Shown here one piece after another: positions 16,559 to 26,075 of a stretch of DNA of 64,000 nucleotides (positions within the stretch are counted from its first letter, which is position 1; the number at the start of each line of letters is the position of its first letter). The stretch is taken from the NCBI RefSeq assembly GCF_014650335.1, contig NZ_BMUT01000003.1, forward strand, positions 414,549 through 478,548. The letters run 5' to 3'. Source of the stretch: Streptomyces hiroshimensis. Lineage in GTDB: Bacteria; Actinomycetota; Actinomycetes; Streptomycetales; Streptomycetaceae. The notes under the pieces are model-generated. The model searched no databases, was not told the DNA's origin, and saw only the letters and a program-made list of their open reading frames with translations. Both the position numbers and the translations under genes were made by a program.

Positions 16559-17769
16559 TTGGGCGCACCCGCCTTCTCGCGCAGCGCGACGCGCAGCCGG
16601 GCCAGCTCCTCGACGCTCTCCAGGACCTGTTCCCGCGGGAGCCCGAAGTCCACGAGGCAACCGAGTTCGGTGATGCCGGCGGCGGCGAGCCGCTCGACCT
16701 TCGGCAGGCAGGTCGCCGCGCTGCCGAACAGCCCCGAGGTCCCCATGTAGCGGCGCAGCCCGTGGTCCAGGAGCGCTCGCCGGTCCGCGTCGGTCACCTC
16801 GTCCGGATCGATGCCGGCGCCGCCGCCGGCGGCGTACTTGCTGAACAGGTCCATGTGGGCGGAGAGGTACCGGATCAGCGGACCGCGGACCCGCTCCTCG
16901 ACGTCGGCCGGCTCGGATGCCAGGTGGGTGTGGAGCATGCAGGTGACCTGGCGGCCGCGGGCGGGGTGCCCCGCCTCGGTGAGCGCCTGGTGATAGAGAC
17001 CCACCCGCTCGGCGATCTCGTCGACCGTCTGCTCCAGCAGCGCGGTCAGCACATGCAGGTCGAGCCGGCCGGCCGTGCGCCAGGTGTCAGGGTTGCGGGA
17101 ACTCGTCAGCCAGACCTCGGGGGTGCGCTCCGGGCGCGGGTAGGTGCGTACCTCGACGGGGCGTCCGCCGGGGCCTTCGCGGGTGATGCTCCCTCCGTTC
17201 CACAAGGTGCGCAGGTCCGCGAGCCCTTCCTCCAGTACGTCCTTGCGGCGGTCGTACGCCCCGGGATTGAGGACGAAGTCGTCCGCGTGCCAGCCGGAGG
17301 CGAGGGAGATGCCCATCCGCCCCCGGCTGAGCGAGTCCAGGACGCCCCACTCCTCCGCCACGAGCAGCGGGTCGCGCAGGGGCAGCACGACGCTGCCGGA
17401 GCGCAGGGCGATGCGGCTGGTGCGCGCCGCGATGGCGGCCAGCAGGAGGCCCGGGCTGGGGTAGGGGGCGCCGAAGGGATCGAAGTGCCGCTCCGGCACC
17501 CAGATCGCGTCCAGGCCGAGGCGGTCGGCGAGTTCGGCGCACTCCAGCACCAGGGCGTGCTTGTCCCTGGCGTCGTCGTCGGTGTCGGCGGAGAAGAAGA
17601 ACAGGCTGACCCTGGGCGTGGACGAGCCACTCGCCGCCGTGGGCGGTGCGGCCGGTTCGGGAGTCGCCGGCCCGTTGGCACGGTCCCGCTCGCGCAGGAG
17701 CCGTTCGGCCAGACGGCGGCGCTCGGGGCCCAGTGCGTCGAGGGAGGATCGCGGGGTGTCGGTCGTCAT
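16555..17769 (-). CDS. MupA/Atu3671-type flavin-dependent luciferase-like monooxygenase
   Basis: A 404-aa LLM-class protein with an N-terminal linker of about 50 residues and then a luciferase-like barrel: VSLFFFSADTDDDARDKHAL, DAIWVPERHFDPFG, SGSVVLPLRDPL and SRGRMGISLASGWHADDFVL. These motifs identify the MupA/Atu3671 family, which is found as domains or free enzymes in PKS and NRPS systems and hydroxylates carrier-bound acyl chains, using FMNH2. It overlaps the PKS gene by ATGA, so an acyl-ACP of that KS-AT-ACP protein is the likely substrate. The alpha or beta position of hydroxylation cannot be told from sequence. Confidence 0.88.
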   Translation of the reverse strand: MTTDTPRSSLDALGPERRRLAERLLRERDRANGPATPEPAAPPTAASGSSTPRVSLFFFSADTDDDARDKHALVLECAELADRLGLDAIWVPERHFDPFGAPYPSPGLLLAAIAARTSRIALRSGSVVLPLRDPLLVAEEWGVLDSLSRGRMGISLASGWHADDFVLNPGAYDRRKDVLEEGLADLRTLWNGGSITREGPGGRPVEVRTYPRPERTPEVWLTSSRNPDTWRTAGRLDLHVLTALLEQTVDEIAERVGLYHQALTEAGHPARGRQVTCMLHTHLASEPADVEERVRGPLIRYLSAHMDLFSKYAAGGGAGIDPDEVTDADRRALLDHGLRRYMGTSGLFGSAATCLPKVERLAAAGITELGCLVDFGLPREQVLESVEELARLRVALREKAGAPK

Positions 17770-20700
17770 GCTCCGGTGTCTCCTTCCAGCTCGGCCAGCC
17801 AGGTCCGGACCTCCTCGTCGGACAGGGCGGCGACCTCCGAGAGCAGGGCCGCCGTCTCCTCGTCGTCCTCGGAGGTCTGCGCCGCGCCGCTGTCCGGCAC
17901 GCGCACACCGAGCCGTTCCAGCTGCTCGGCCAGACCCACGACCGTGGGCAGTTCGAAAAGGGTCGTCATCTCCAGTTCCTCGGCACCTTCCTTGCGCATG
18001 CGCGTGACCATCTGCATGGCCATCAGGGAGTGCCCTCCGATCTCGAAGAAGCTGTCGTTCAGACCGAAGTCGTCCGTTCCGAGGAGTTCCGTCCACAGCC
18101 CGGCGACGTAGCGCTGCGCGGGCGTGGTGCCGATCTCCTTGCGGGGCGCGGGCTTCCCCGGGGCGTCCTGGACCCGCGGGGTCTCCTCGGCCCGCTCGGG
18201 GCGTACGGTCTTCACAGGCAGGGGGTCCAGCCAGTGCCGGGTCCGGGCGAAGGGATAGAGCGGAAGCGACAGCCGCAGGCGGTCCTCCCCGGCGTAGAAC
18301 GCGCTCCAGTCGACGTCCCCGCCCTCCAGCCAGAACCCGGTGAGCAGGTCGAGCAGGTCCTGCGGCTCTTCGCCGCCCTCTCCCGCGAGCGCCGTCAGGA
18401 AGGTGGCCTGAGTCGCCGAGCCCGCGGCCAGGCGGGTCAGCGTACGGCCCGGGCCCAGCTCGATGAAGACGGAGACCCCGTCGCGGGCCAGGGTGTTGAG
18501 GCCGTCGCCGAACCGTACGGTGCCGCGCAGCTGCCGCCCCCAGTAGTCGCCGTCGGTGGCCTCCTCGGCGGTGAGGTACTCGCCCGTCACATTGGAGACG
18601 ACGAGCCCCTGCGGTGCGTGCAGCTCGTGGGCGTCGACGGCCTGCCGGAACGCGTCCGCGGCCGGGTCCATCCGGGGCGAGTGGAACGCCCGGGTGACGT
18701 CGAGCCGCCCGCAGGAGACGCCTTCGGTGCGCAGGCGGTCGGCCAGTGCCTCGACCTCCCGGGTCGCACCGGAGACCACCACGAGCTGCTCCGCGTTGAC
18801 CGCGGCCAGGGCGAGGTCGCCGGGCAGGTCGTCCAGCAGCTTGAGGGCCGCTTCCTCCGCCAGGTTCACGTACAGCATGGCGCCTTCGGGCGTCTCGTTC
18901 ATCAACCGGCCGCGCAGGGCGACCAGTTCGACTGCCGGTTCGAGGTCGAGTACTCCGCCGAGCGTAGCGGCCACGATTTCACCGACGCTGTGCCCGAGCA
19001 TGGCGTAGGGCCGGACGCCGTAGTCCATGAGGGTGCGCCCAAGGGCCCACTCCACCGCGAACAGCGCGGGTTGGGTGCACGCGGTGGCGGTGAGGGCTTC
19101 CCGCGCCTCCTCCAGGGCGGACGCGTCCGGACGCAGTACCGGCGCCAGGTCGACACCCGCGCGCTCACGGAAGAGTCCGGTCACATGGTCCAGGTGGGCG
19201 GCGAACACGGGGTCCCCGGCCGCCAGTCGTGCTCCCATGGCCGGAAGCTGGGTTCCCTGGCCGGGGAAGAGGAAGGCGGTGCGCACCGATCCGCGGGCCT
19301 GCGCCTCGCGCTGGCTGCGGCTGCCGCGTGCGGACAGGCCGTAGGCCACGTCGTCCAGGTCGTGGGCGGTCAGGGCGCGGCGCAGCGGAAGGCCGCGCCG
19401 GCCGGTGGCCAGGGTGTGGGCCACGTCGGCCACGTCGGCGTGCGGGTTCTCCCGGGCCCACTGCCCCAGCGACTGGCTCAGTTCCTCCAGCGCCTCGCCG
19501 GACTTGGCGGACAGCAGGACGGGGTGCCGGCGCCGGCGCGAGGCCCCGCCGGAGCGGGCCGGCGGCGCCTCCTCCAGGACGACGTGCGCGTTGGTACCAC
19601 CCATGGCGAGGGAGTTCACCGACGCCAGCAGCGGCTCGTCGCCCTCAAGCCGGGTCAGTTCGGTCGGCACCCGGAACGGGGAGGTTTCCAGCGCGAGTTT
19701 GGGGTTGGGCCGCCGGAAGTTGACGACGGGAGGAACCTTGCGGTTCTTCAGGGAGAGGACGGTCTTGATGAGGCCCGCGATGCCCGCTGCGGCGTCGAGG
19801 TGGCCGATGTTCGGCTTGGCCGATCCCAGCCAGCAGTACGAGGTGTCCTCGGTCCAGTTGCGGAACGCGCGGGTGAGTGCCGCGACCTCGATCGGGTCGC
19901 CCAGCGGGGTTCCCGTGCCGTGCGCCTCCACCAGCTGGATGTCCCGGGCCTCGACCCCTGCGCGGCGCAGGGCGCGCTCCACGGCACGGCTCTGCCCGTC
20001 CACGCTGGGTGCGGTGAAACTGGCCTTCGCCTGGCCGTCGTTGTTGACGGCCGAGCCGCGGATGACGGCGTGGATCTGGTTGCCGTCCCGCAACGCGTCG
20101 GCGAGCCGCTTGAGCACCACCACTCCCACGCCGGTGCCGACGACGCTGCCGCCGGCGTCCGCATCGAAGGCTCGGCAGTGGCCGTCCGGCGAGGAGGTGC
20201 CGCCGGGGTTGGCGAGATACCCCGCGGCGTGCGGCATGCGCACCGAGGCACCGCCCGCCAGCGCGATGTCGCACTCCTGGTCGACGAGGGACCGGCAGGC
20301 CACGTGCACGGCCACGAGTGAGGTGGAGCAGGCGGTCTGCACCGCGAGGCTGGGCCCGCGCAGATCGAGTTTGTGGGAGACGCGGGTGGTCAGGTAGTCC
20401 TTGTCGTTGCCGACCATCGTCTGAAGGTCACCGACCAGGCCGACCACGTCCTCGGCGTGCGGCATCACGTTGTGCAGGATGTACGTGTTCATGGTGGAAC
20501 CACCGAAGACGCCGACCAGGAGGTCCTCGCGCCGGCTGTCGTAGGCGGCGTCCTCCAGCGCGTGGTAGGCGCATTCGAGGAACACCCGGTGCTGCGGCTC
20601 CATGATCGACGCTTCTCTCGCGGAATAGCCGAAGAACGCCGCGTCGAAGCGATCGGCATCCTCCAGCGGTGCGGAGGCGTTGACGTAGTAGGGATCGTCC

Positions 20701-20879
20701 ACCAGGTCGGGGCGGGCTCCGTTGGCGAGCATCTCCTCACGGCTGTGCCGCACGATGCTCTCCACGCCCTCGCGCAGATTGCGCCAGTACTCGGTGACGT
20801 TGCGGGCACCGGGCAGCCGAGCCGCCATGCCGATAATGGCGATGGAATCGGGGTGCTCGTGAGCAGGGATCCGAGTCAC
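17766..20879 (-). CDS. Type I PKS module: KS-AT-ACP
   Basis: A 1037-aa single-module polyketide synthase. The KS (about 10-430) has Cys184 in TACSTSL, EAHGTGTPLGDP and NIGHLDAAAG. The AT (about 540-840) has FLFPGQGTQ, GHSVGE and RAFHSPRM; the AFHS motif points to malonyl-CoA. The carrier domain (about 925-995) has FFEIGGHSLMAMQ and is PCP-like in sequence. No KR, DH or ER is present, so it would add an unreduced two-carbon unit to an aminoacyl or acyl chain. The start is GTG, overlapping the A-PCP stop. It probably extends the chain handed over by that NRPS protein and gives the substrate of the following MupA-type enzyme. Confidence 0.93.
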   Translation of the reverse strand: MTRIPAHEHPDSIAIIGMAARLPGARNVTEYWRNLREGVESIVRHSREEMLANGARPDLVDDPYYVNASAPLEDADRFDAAFFGYSAREASIMEPQHRVFLECAYHALEDAAYDSRREDLLVGVFGGSTMNTYILHNVMPHAEDVVGLVGDLQTMVGNDKDYLTTRVSHKLDLRGPSLAVQTACSTSLVAVHVACRSLVDQECDIALAGGASVRMPHAAGYLANPGGTSSPDGHCRAFDADAGGSVVGTGVGVVVLKRLADALRDGNQIHAVIRGSAVNNDGQAKASFTAPSVDGQSRAVERALRRAGVEARDIQLVEAHGTGTPLGDPIEVAALTRAFRNWTEDTSYCWLGSAKPNIGHLDAAAGIAGLIKTVLSLKNRKVPPVVNFRRPNPKLALETSPFRVPTELTRLEGDEPLLASVNSLAMGGTNAHVVLEEAPPARSGGASRRRRHPVLLSAKSGEALEELSQSLGQWARENPHADVADVAHTLATGRRGLPLRRALTAHDLDDVAYGLSARGSRSQREAQARGSVRTAFLFPGQGTQLPAMGARLAAGDPVFAAHLDHVTGLFRERAGVDLAPVLRPDASALEEAREALTATACTQPALFAVEWALGRTLMDYGVRPYAMLGHSVGEIVAATLGGVLDLEPAVELVALRGRLMNETPEGAMLYVNLAEEAALKLLDDLPGDLALAAVNAEQLVVVSGATREVEALADRLRTEGVSCGRLDVTRAFHSPRMDPAADAFRQAVDAHELHAPQGLVVSNVTGEYLTAEEATDGDYWGRQLRGTVRFGDGLNTLARDGVSVFIELGPGRTLTRLAAGSATQATFLTALAGEGGEEPQDLLDLLTGFWLEGGDVDWSAFYAGEDRLRLSLPLYPFARTRHWLDPLPVKTVRPERAEETPRVQDAPGKPAPRKEIGTTPAQRYVAGLWTELLGTDDFGLNDSFFEIGGHSLMAMQMVTRMRKEGAEELEMTTLFELPTVVGLAEQLERLGVRVPDSGAAQTSEDDEETAALLSEVAALSDEEVRTWLAELEGDTGA

Positions 20880-22624
20880 TGATCATCCTTCACTGTCGCA
20901 GCTGCCAGGGTGTCGGCGGGACCGTCGCGATCGATGCGGTCGACGCGCCGCAGAGCGGCCAACCGCCGGGCCAGGTCGCGGGGGCGCGGGTATTCGAAGA
21001 CCTCGTGGACGGGGAAGTCGACGCCGAGCGCGGCGGAGATGCGGCCGTGCACCCGGGTCACCACCAGGGAGTGGGCCCCCAGGTCGAAGACGTTGACGTC
21101 CGGTGCCACTTCGGGGGCGGCCAGGGCGGCCGCCCAGGCGGCGCACACGGCGGCCTCGATCTCGGCCGGGGAAGCGGCGTCCGGGAGGCGCAGCGCATGG
21201 CGCTCCTCGGCCAGCCGGGCGAGGGCGGCCTCGTCGAGCTTGCCGTTGGCGGTGGTCGGCAGCCTCGTCAGGAGGACCTCCTGCTCGGGGAGCATGGCCG
21301 GGGGCAGGCGCGCGGCGAGGTGGTCCCGGACCGTCCCGCTGTCGATGCCGGCGCCGACCAGGTAGGCGACCAGCCGGGCCGGGGTGCCGATCACACGGAC
21401 TTCCGCGGACGAGACCCCCGGCACGCCCCGCAGCGTTCGCTCGATCTCACCGAGTTCGGCCCGGTGCCCGCGGACCTTCACCTGGCGGTCCGCGCGTCCG
21501 ACGACCACGAAGACGCCGTCGTGCCGTGCATACGCGAGGTCCCCCGTGCGGTAGAGGACCTCGCCGGTGTCCTCGCACCTGACGAAGCGTTCGGCGGTCA
21601 GCTCCGGCCGCCCCAGGTAGCCGTCGGCGACCCCGGGGCCACCGATGCGGATCTCACCGAGAGCGCCGACCGGCACCGGACGGCCCCGTTCATCGACCAG
21701 GTCGATCCGGGCGGCCGCGGTCGCGCTGCCGACGGGAACCACTGCCGGCGGCTCCGCGCCTTCGGGCGGCCGGGGTATCTCGTACATGAGGCAGTTCACC
21801 GTGGCTTCGGTGGGCCCGTATCCGTTGAACAGCCGGCAGTCGGGGGCCGCCAGGGCGCGCACGCCTTCCGCGGTCACGCCCTTGAGCACCTCCCCGCCCA
21901 GGAGGACGAGGCGCAGATCGGGCAGCCGCTCGCCCGCGGCGATGAGTTCATCGGCGAACGACGGGGTCGTGAACAGCACCGAGACGCGTTCGCGGCGGAG
22001 AAACCCGGCATAGGCCCGGGCACTGGCCCGGTCCTCCTGACCGGGCACCACGACACAGCCTCCGAACGGCAGGAAGGTGAAGAGTTCCTGGAGCCCGAAG
22101 TCGAAGCCGAGGGAGAGCGTCTGCGCCACTCGCGCCCACGGACCGATCCCCCAGGCGTCGGCGCACCAGGAGACGAGCCGGCCGATCTGCTCGTGCCGGA
22201 TGAGGACGCCCTTGGGCCGACCGGTCGAGCCGCTGGTGTAGACGGTGAAGGCAGCGGTGTCGGGGTTCTCCGGCAGGTGCGGGGCCGAAGTCCGCGGGAG
22301 GTGCTCCTCGCGGTCCGGCACGGCGTCCAGGACGACGACCTCGATGGCGGGTTGCACGGCTGCCGCGAGGCGGGCGGCACGGTCGGCCTGATCGACGGAG
22401 GCGACCAGAGCCGCCGGCCGGCAGTCCGCCAGCATGTGCCGCAGCCGCTCGTCGGGGAAGTCGACGGGCAACGGCAGCACGCCGAGTCCCGCCTCCCAGG
22501 CGCCGTAGAGGGCGACGGCGAACTCGGCCGGAGACGTGATCAGCAGACCGGTCTGCTGCCGCGCCAGGGCCGCGGTGGTCGAGCCCTGCTCGGCGCGGGC
22601 GGATGTGCCGGCGAAGACGGTCAT
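20876..22624 (-). CDS. NRPS: C-terminal part of a split adenylation domain, then PCP
   Basis: A 582-aa protein that begins inside the normal A-domain fold. Its first recognisable block is the A2 region AGLGVLPLPVDFPDERL; then come the P-loop [41 protein letters not shown] and TANGKLDE. The PCP (about 490-560) has FDLGAHSLVV, an unusual A in place of G. The missing A-domain front is encoded at the end of the FAAL protein, 4 bp upstream. This ORF has its own start with AAGGAG 8 bases before the ATG, so it is translated separately. The pocket reads D-F-Q-F-L-G-G-V-N by eye, partly like pipecolate-type codes; identity unknown. Confidence 0.85.
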   Translation of the reverse strand: MTVFAGTSARAEQGSTTAALARQQTGLLITSPAEFAVALYGAWEAGLGVLPLPVDFPDERLRHMLADCRPAALVASVDQADRAARLAAAVQPAIEVVVLDAVPDREEHLPRTSAPHLPENPDTAAFTVYTSGSTGRPKGVLIRHEQIGRLVSWCADAWGIGPWARVAQTLSLGFDFGLQELFTFLPFGGCVVVPGQEDRASARAYAGFLRRERVSVLFTTPSFADELIAAGERLPDLRLVLLGGEVLKGVTAEGVRALAAPDCRLFNGYGPTEATVNCLMYEIPRPPEGAEPPAVVPVGSATAAARIDLVDERGRPVPVGALGEIRIGGPGVADGYLGRPELTAERFVRCEDTGEVLYRTGDLAYARHDGVFVVVGRADRQVKVRGHRAELGEIERTLRGVPGVSSAEVRVIGTPARLVAYLVGAGIDSGTVRDHLAARLPPAMLPEQEVLLTRLPTTANGKLDEAALARLAEERHALRLPDAASPAEIEAAVCAAWAAALAAPEVAPDVNVFDLGAHSLVVTRVHGRISAALGVDFPVHEVFEYPRPRDLARRLAALRRVDRIDRDGPADTLAAATVKDDQ

Positions 22625-22628
22625 GCGG

Positions 22629-25600
22629 TCAGCTCCTTCCGTCGGCGGCGAGGCGCAGCGCGTGGGCGACCGCTTCGACCTGCCGGCTGAACTCGGCGTG
22701 GCTCCGGGTCCGGTGGGGCCCCTGGATCGCGGGCGCCTCGGGTGTGCGCCCGGCCATGCCCCTGATCCGCTCGACCAGTGAGGGTTCCAACGGCGGGGTG
22801 TCACAGCGTCCGATACGTGCGAGGAGTGCAGCGTCCTGCTCGGACAGGACGGTGAGGTCGCAGAGCCGCGCCCCGTGGGCCCGCTCCGACGCGGCGAGGG
22901 CCGCGCAGAACGTGTCGAGCACCGCGCGGGCGGTCCGTTCGCTGAACAGATCGACGGCGTAGTCCAGCGTGAGACGGAGGCCTCGGGGACCGGGCGTGAC
23001 CACCAGGTCCAGGTCGTACCGGCAGCTGCGCCTCGCGATGGGGACGGACCTCAGCACGAGCGCTTCCAGGGTGAGTTCCGTCTCGCTGCCGGACAGCGCC
23101 TCCAGCAGTCCCGCCACGTCCGGGAGCGGGTTCTCCTGGTAGGTGATGAGCGTCTCGACCAGGGGTGTGCGGCCGGGTTCGCGACCGGGCCTGACGGCCT
23201 CGACGGCACGGGCCAGCGGATACAGACCGGCGTCCATTCCGGCGGCGAGCTGGGCGCGGGCTTCGGCCACCAGCGGTTCCAGCGGCCGGTCCGGCTCGAC
23301 GTCGAGGGCCAGGGGAACCGTGTTCGTGCACAAGCCGCCGATGGCCCCGTGGCGCCCACCGGTGCGACCGGTGACCGGCACACCGACCACGACGGGCGTC
23401 GGCGTGCCGTAGCGCTGCAAGGTGGCGGCCCACAGCACGGCCATGAGGCTGACCGGGTCCTGACCCGCCGGCCCGGCGACGGCGGGGGCGGGAACCCGCG
23501 CCTCGACCCGGGCGCCCCGGCTGCCGCGGACGGCGGTGCGGGGGAAGTCGGTGCGCACACCGAGGGAGGCGGCGCGACGGGGCAGCACCCCGCGCAGGTA
23601 GGCGTCGCGCTCGGCGGCTTCCGCGGAGTGGAGGTAGGCCCGCTGCTCCCGCACGTACACGTCGTACGACACGGGCTCGGGCAGGTGGACCGGGCGCCCG
23701 GCGAGCAGGGCGGAGTACGCGGATCCGAGATCGCGGAGCACCAGGGACAGCGACCACAGGTCGGTGACCAGATGGTGCACCACGACCTGGTAGACGCGCC
23801 GCTTCGGGGTCTGCCACCGGTACAGGCGCAGCAGCGGTCCGCGTTCGGGGTCGAAGGGCAGCGCGGCCGCCTCGGAAAGCTGCTGCGCCAGCCCGTCCTC
23901 GGCCACGGGTACCGGCGTCAGGGCGAGGGCGTCGTGCATCTGCCGGCCGGAGACGGGTTCCCGGCGTCCACCGGAGCCGGACGACGTGAAGCGGACGTGC
24001 AGCTCGGGTCGGTTCTCCAGGGTCGTGCGCAGGGCCTGCTCGAACAGGTCGTGGTCGGTCCCCGGGCCGGGCTCGCAGGCGAAGGAGATGGTGTAGGCGT
24101 CGCTGTCGGGGTCGAGCATGTGCAGGAACAGCAGGGATTCCTGAGCCTTGGACAGTGCGCCGGGGTCCCCGTCACCGGCCGGAGCCGCTTCCGGCGCGGG
24201 GGTGCCGACCCGCGGCAGGAGGTCCGCGACGGTGGCGCCTTCCAAGAGGTCCCGGACGGGGACGTCCAGGCCGGTGTGGCGTGCGATCAGTTCCGCCAGC
24301 CTTACGGCGCCCAGCGAGTCCAGGCCGTGCAGGGTGAGCGGCCGGTCGTCGCCGACGCCCGGGCCGAGCACCTCCTGCACGGCCCGGCGCACGGCGGCCT
24401 CGGGGGACGTTCCGCTCGGAGCAGTGGCCCCGCCCTCGTCGAGGCGGTGCCCGGCGTAGTCGCCCGCGAGGTAGCGGGTGCGGCACTCGGCTCGTCTCAG
24501 CTTGCCGCTGGTGGTCTTGGGCACGGTGCCCCGGGGCACCGCCACGACGTCGTACGTGGCCAGGCCGAAGGACGTCGCGACGGCAGCGGCGATCCGCTCG
24601 TGGTCGTCGCCGGTCAGGCTCCGCCGCGGACGCAGTTCCGCGAGGACCACCACGCCCTGGTCGTCCGGCGCGGCGAAGGCGGCAACGCAGCCGGGGCGCA
24701 CCGCGGGGCAGAGGTCGACGACGAGCCGCTCGATGTCCTGGGGGTGGTGGTTCCGGCCCCGGACGACGATGACGTCCTTGATGCGGCCCGTGACGTGGAG
24801 TTCGCCGTCCTGGAGGAAACCGAGGTCACCGGTGCGCAACCACTTCTTGTCGCTGCCGCGAAGGCTCGCGGCGAACACCTCGGCGGTGAGGTCGGGCCGG
24901 TTCCAGTACCCGGCGGCCACGGCCGGCCCGTGCACCAGGACCTCGCCCACTTCGCCCGCGGGCAGCGGTGTGCCCTCCGGCCCGGCGACGGCGATCTCGC
25001 AGTCACGCGGCACGCCGCAGGTGACCGCTTCCGCTCCCCCGCCACCGATCCGGGATCGTGCGCCCGCGCCCACGGGCACCGAGGTCACCAGCAGCGTGGA
25101 CTCCGCCAGCCCGTAGCAGGGAACGAAGGCGTCCTCCCCGAACCCGGCGGGGGCCAGCACCTCGGCGAAGCGGCGGAGGGCGGTGGCCGACACCGGTTCG
25201 GCGCCGCTGTAGGCGGTCCGCCAGCCGCTGAGGTCGAGACCGGTCGGCAGTCCGTCGCGGTCCACGGTGCGGGCCACGAGTTCGTACGCGAAGTTGGGGG
25301 CGCCGCTGGTGGTCACCCCGTACCTGTGCACCGCGGCGGGCCATGCCGCCGGGTTGCGGATGAAGTCGATCGGCGAGGCCAGGTAGGCGTGGCACCCGGT
25401 GTGCAGGGGGTGGAGGATGTTTCCGATCAGGCCCATGTCGTGATAGGCGGGCAGCCAGCTCAGCACCACGCTGTCCGCGGTGTGCCGGAACGCGTCGCGG
25501 ATGGCGCTCAGGTTCGCCGTGAGATTGCCGTGCGTCACCATGACGCCGCGCGGTTCGGCGGTGGAACCCGAGGTGTACTGCAGGAAGGCCAGCGTGTCGG

Positions 25601-26075
25601 GGTCCGGGGACCCGCCCGGAACATGCCGGTCCGCGCCGGCGCGCCACAGCGTCGGGGTCGCGAGCGCGTCCGCCACGTACTCGGCCATGCTCGCGTCGGA
25701 GGTCCAGGCCACCCGGGAGCCACTGTCCTGCCGGATGCGGCGCACCTTGGCCCGCTCCTCCTCGGTGTCCAGCAACGGGTACACGGGCACCGGGACGCAA
25801 CCGGCGTACAGGCAGCCGACGAACGACGTGACGAAGTCGAGTCCGGGTGGCTGGACCAGCAGGACGCGGTCTCCGGGGGCGGCTTCTGCGAGCAGCGCGG
25901 CGGCCACCGCGGCCGCCGCGTCGTCGAGTTCGGCATACGTGCGGGAGTCGGTGAGGTCCTTGAGGTCGGTGAGCCAGGAGAGCGCGACGGCCTCGCCTTC
26001 GCTCTCGGCGCGGGTCCGTATCGCTCCGACGAGGTCGAGCGGCGTTGTAGTGGGGTTCAACCGGGTCTCCCTCAT
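22629..26075 (-). CDS. FAAL-ACP-C starter protein ending in an A-domain N-terminus
   Basis: A 1148-aa lipoinitiation protein. The fatty acyl-AMP ligase (about 1-570) has the P-loop [31 protein letters not shown] and the end [12 protein letters not shown]. The ACP (about 585-660) has [10 protein letters not shown]. The C domain (about 675-1085) has [10 protein letters not shown] and HHLVTDLWS, a variant of HHxxxDG. The last 60 or so residues ([20 protein letters not shown] and [16 protein letters not shown]) are the front of an adenylation domain. The protein then stops with the rest on the next ORF. It should load a fatty acid and condense it with the first amino acid. It overlaps the Gln-type A-PCP gene by ATGA. 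Confidence 0.92.
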   Translation of the reverse strand: MRETRLNPTTTPLDLVGAIRTRAESEGEAVALSWLTDLKDLTDSRTYAELDDAAAAVAAALLAEAAPGDRVLLVQPPGLDFVTSFVGCLYAGCVPVPVYPLLDTEEERAKVRRIRQDSGSRVAWTSDASMAEYVADALATPTLWRAGADRHVPGGSPDPDTLAFLQYTSGSTAEPRGVMVTHGNLTANLSAIRDAFRHTADSVVLSWLPAYHDMGLIGNILHPLHTGCHAYLASPIDFIRNPAAWPAAVHRYGVTTSGAPNFAYELVARTVDRDGLPTGLDLSGWRTAYSGAEPVSATALRRFAEVLAPAGFGEDAFVPCYGLAESTLLVTSVPVGAGARSRIGGGGAEAVTCGVPRDCEIAVAGPEGTPLPAGEVGEVLVHGPAVAAGYWNRPDLTAEVFAASLRGSDKKWLRTGDLGFLQDGELHVTGRIKDVIVVRGRNHHPQDIERLVVDLCPAVRPGCVAAFAAPDDQGVVVLAELRPRRSLTGDDHERIAAAVATSFGLATYDVVAVPRGTVPKTTSGKLRRAECRTRYLAGDYAGHRLDEGGATAPSGTSPEAAVRRAVQEVLGPGVGDDRPLTLHGLDSLGAVRLAELIARHTGLDVPVRDLLEGATVADLLPRVGTPAPEAAPAGDGDPGALSKAQESLLFLHMLDPDSDAYTISFACEPGPGTDHDLFEQALRTTLENRPELHVRFTSSGSGGRREPVSGRQMHDALALTPVPVAEDGLAQQLSEAAALPFDPERGPLLRLYRWQTPKRRVYQVVVHHLVTDLWSLSLVLRDLGSAYSALLAGRPVHLPEPVSYDVYVREQRAYLHSAEAAERDAYLRGVLPRRAASLGVRTDFPRTAVRGSRGARVEARVPAPAVAGPAGQDPVSLMAVLWAATLQRYGTPTPVVVGVPVTGRTGGRHGAIGGLCTNTVPLALDVEPDRPLEPLVAEARAQLAAGMDAGLYPLARAVEAVRPGREPGRTPLVETLITYQENPLPDVAGLLEALSGSETELTLEALVLRSVPIARRSCRYDLDLVVTPGPRGLRLTLDYAVDLFSERTARAVLDTFCAALAASERAHGARLCDLTVLSEQDAALLARIGRCDTPPLEPSLVERIRGMAGRTPEAPAIQGPHRTRSHAEFSRQVEAVAHALRLAADGRS

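Noticed and set aside
22620..22640. Sequencing frameshift as the reason for the broken A domain.
   Set aside because: A good ribosome binding site and start codon lie at the break, and a fused product would have about 16 extra residues at the joint. It remains possible, so re-sequencing is proposed in the finding.
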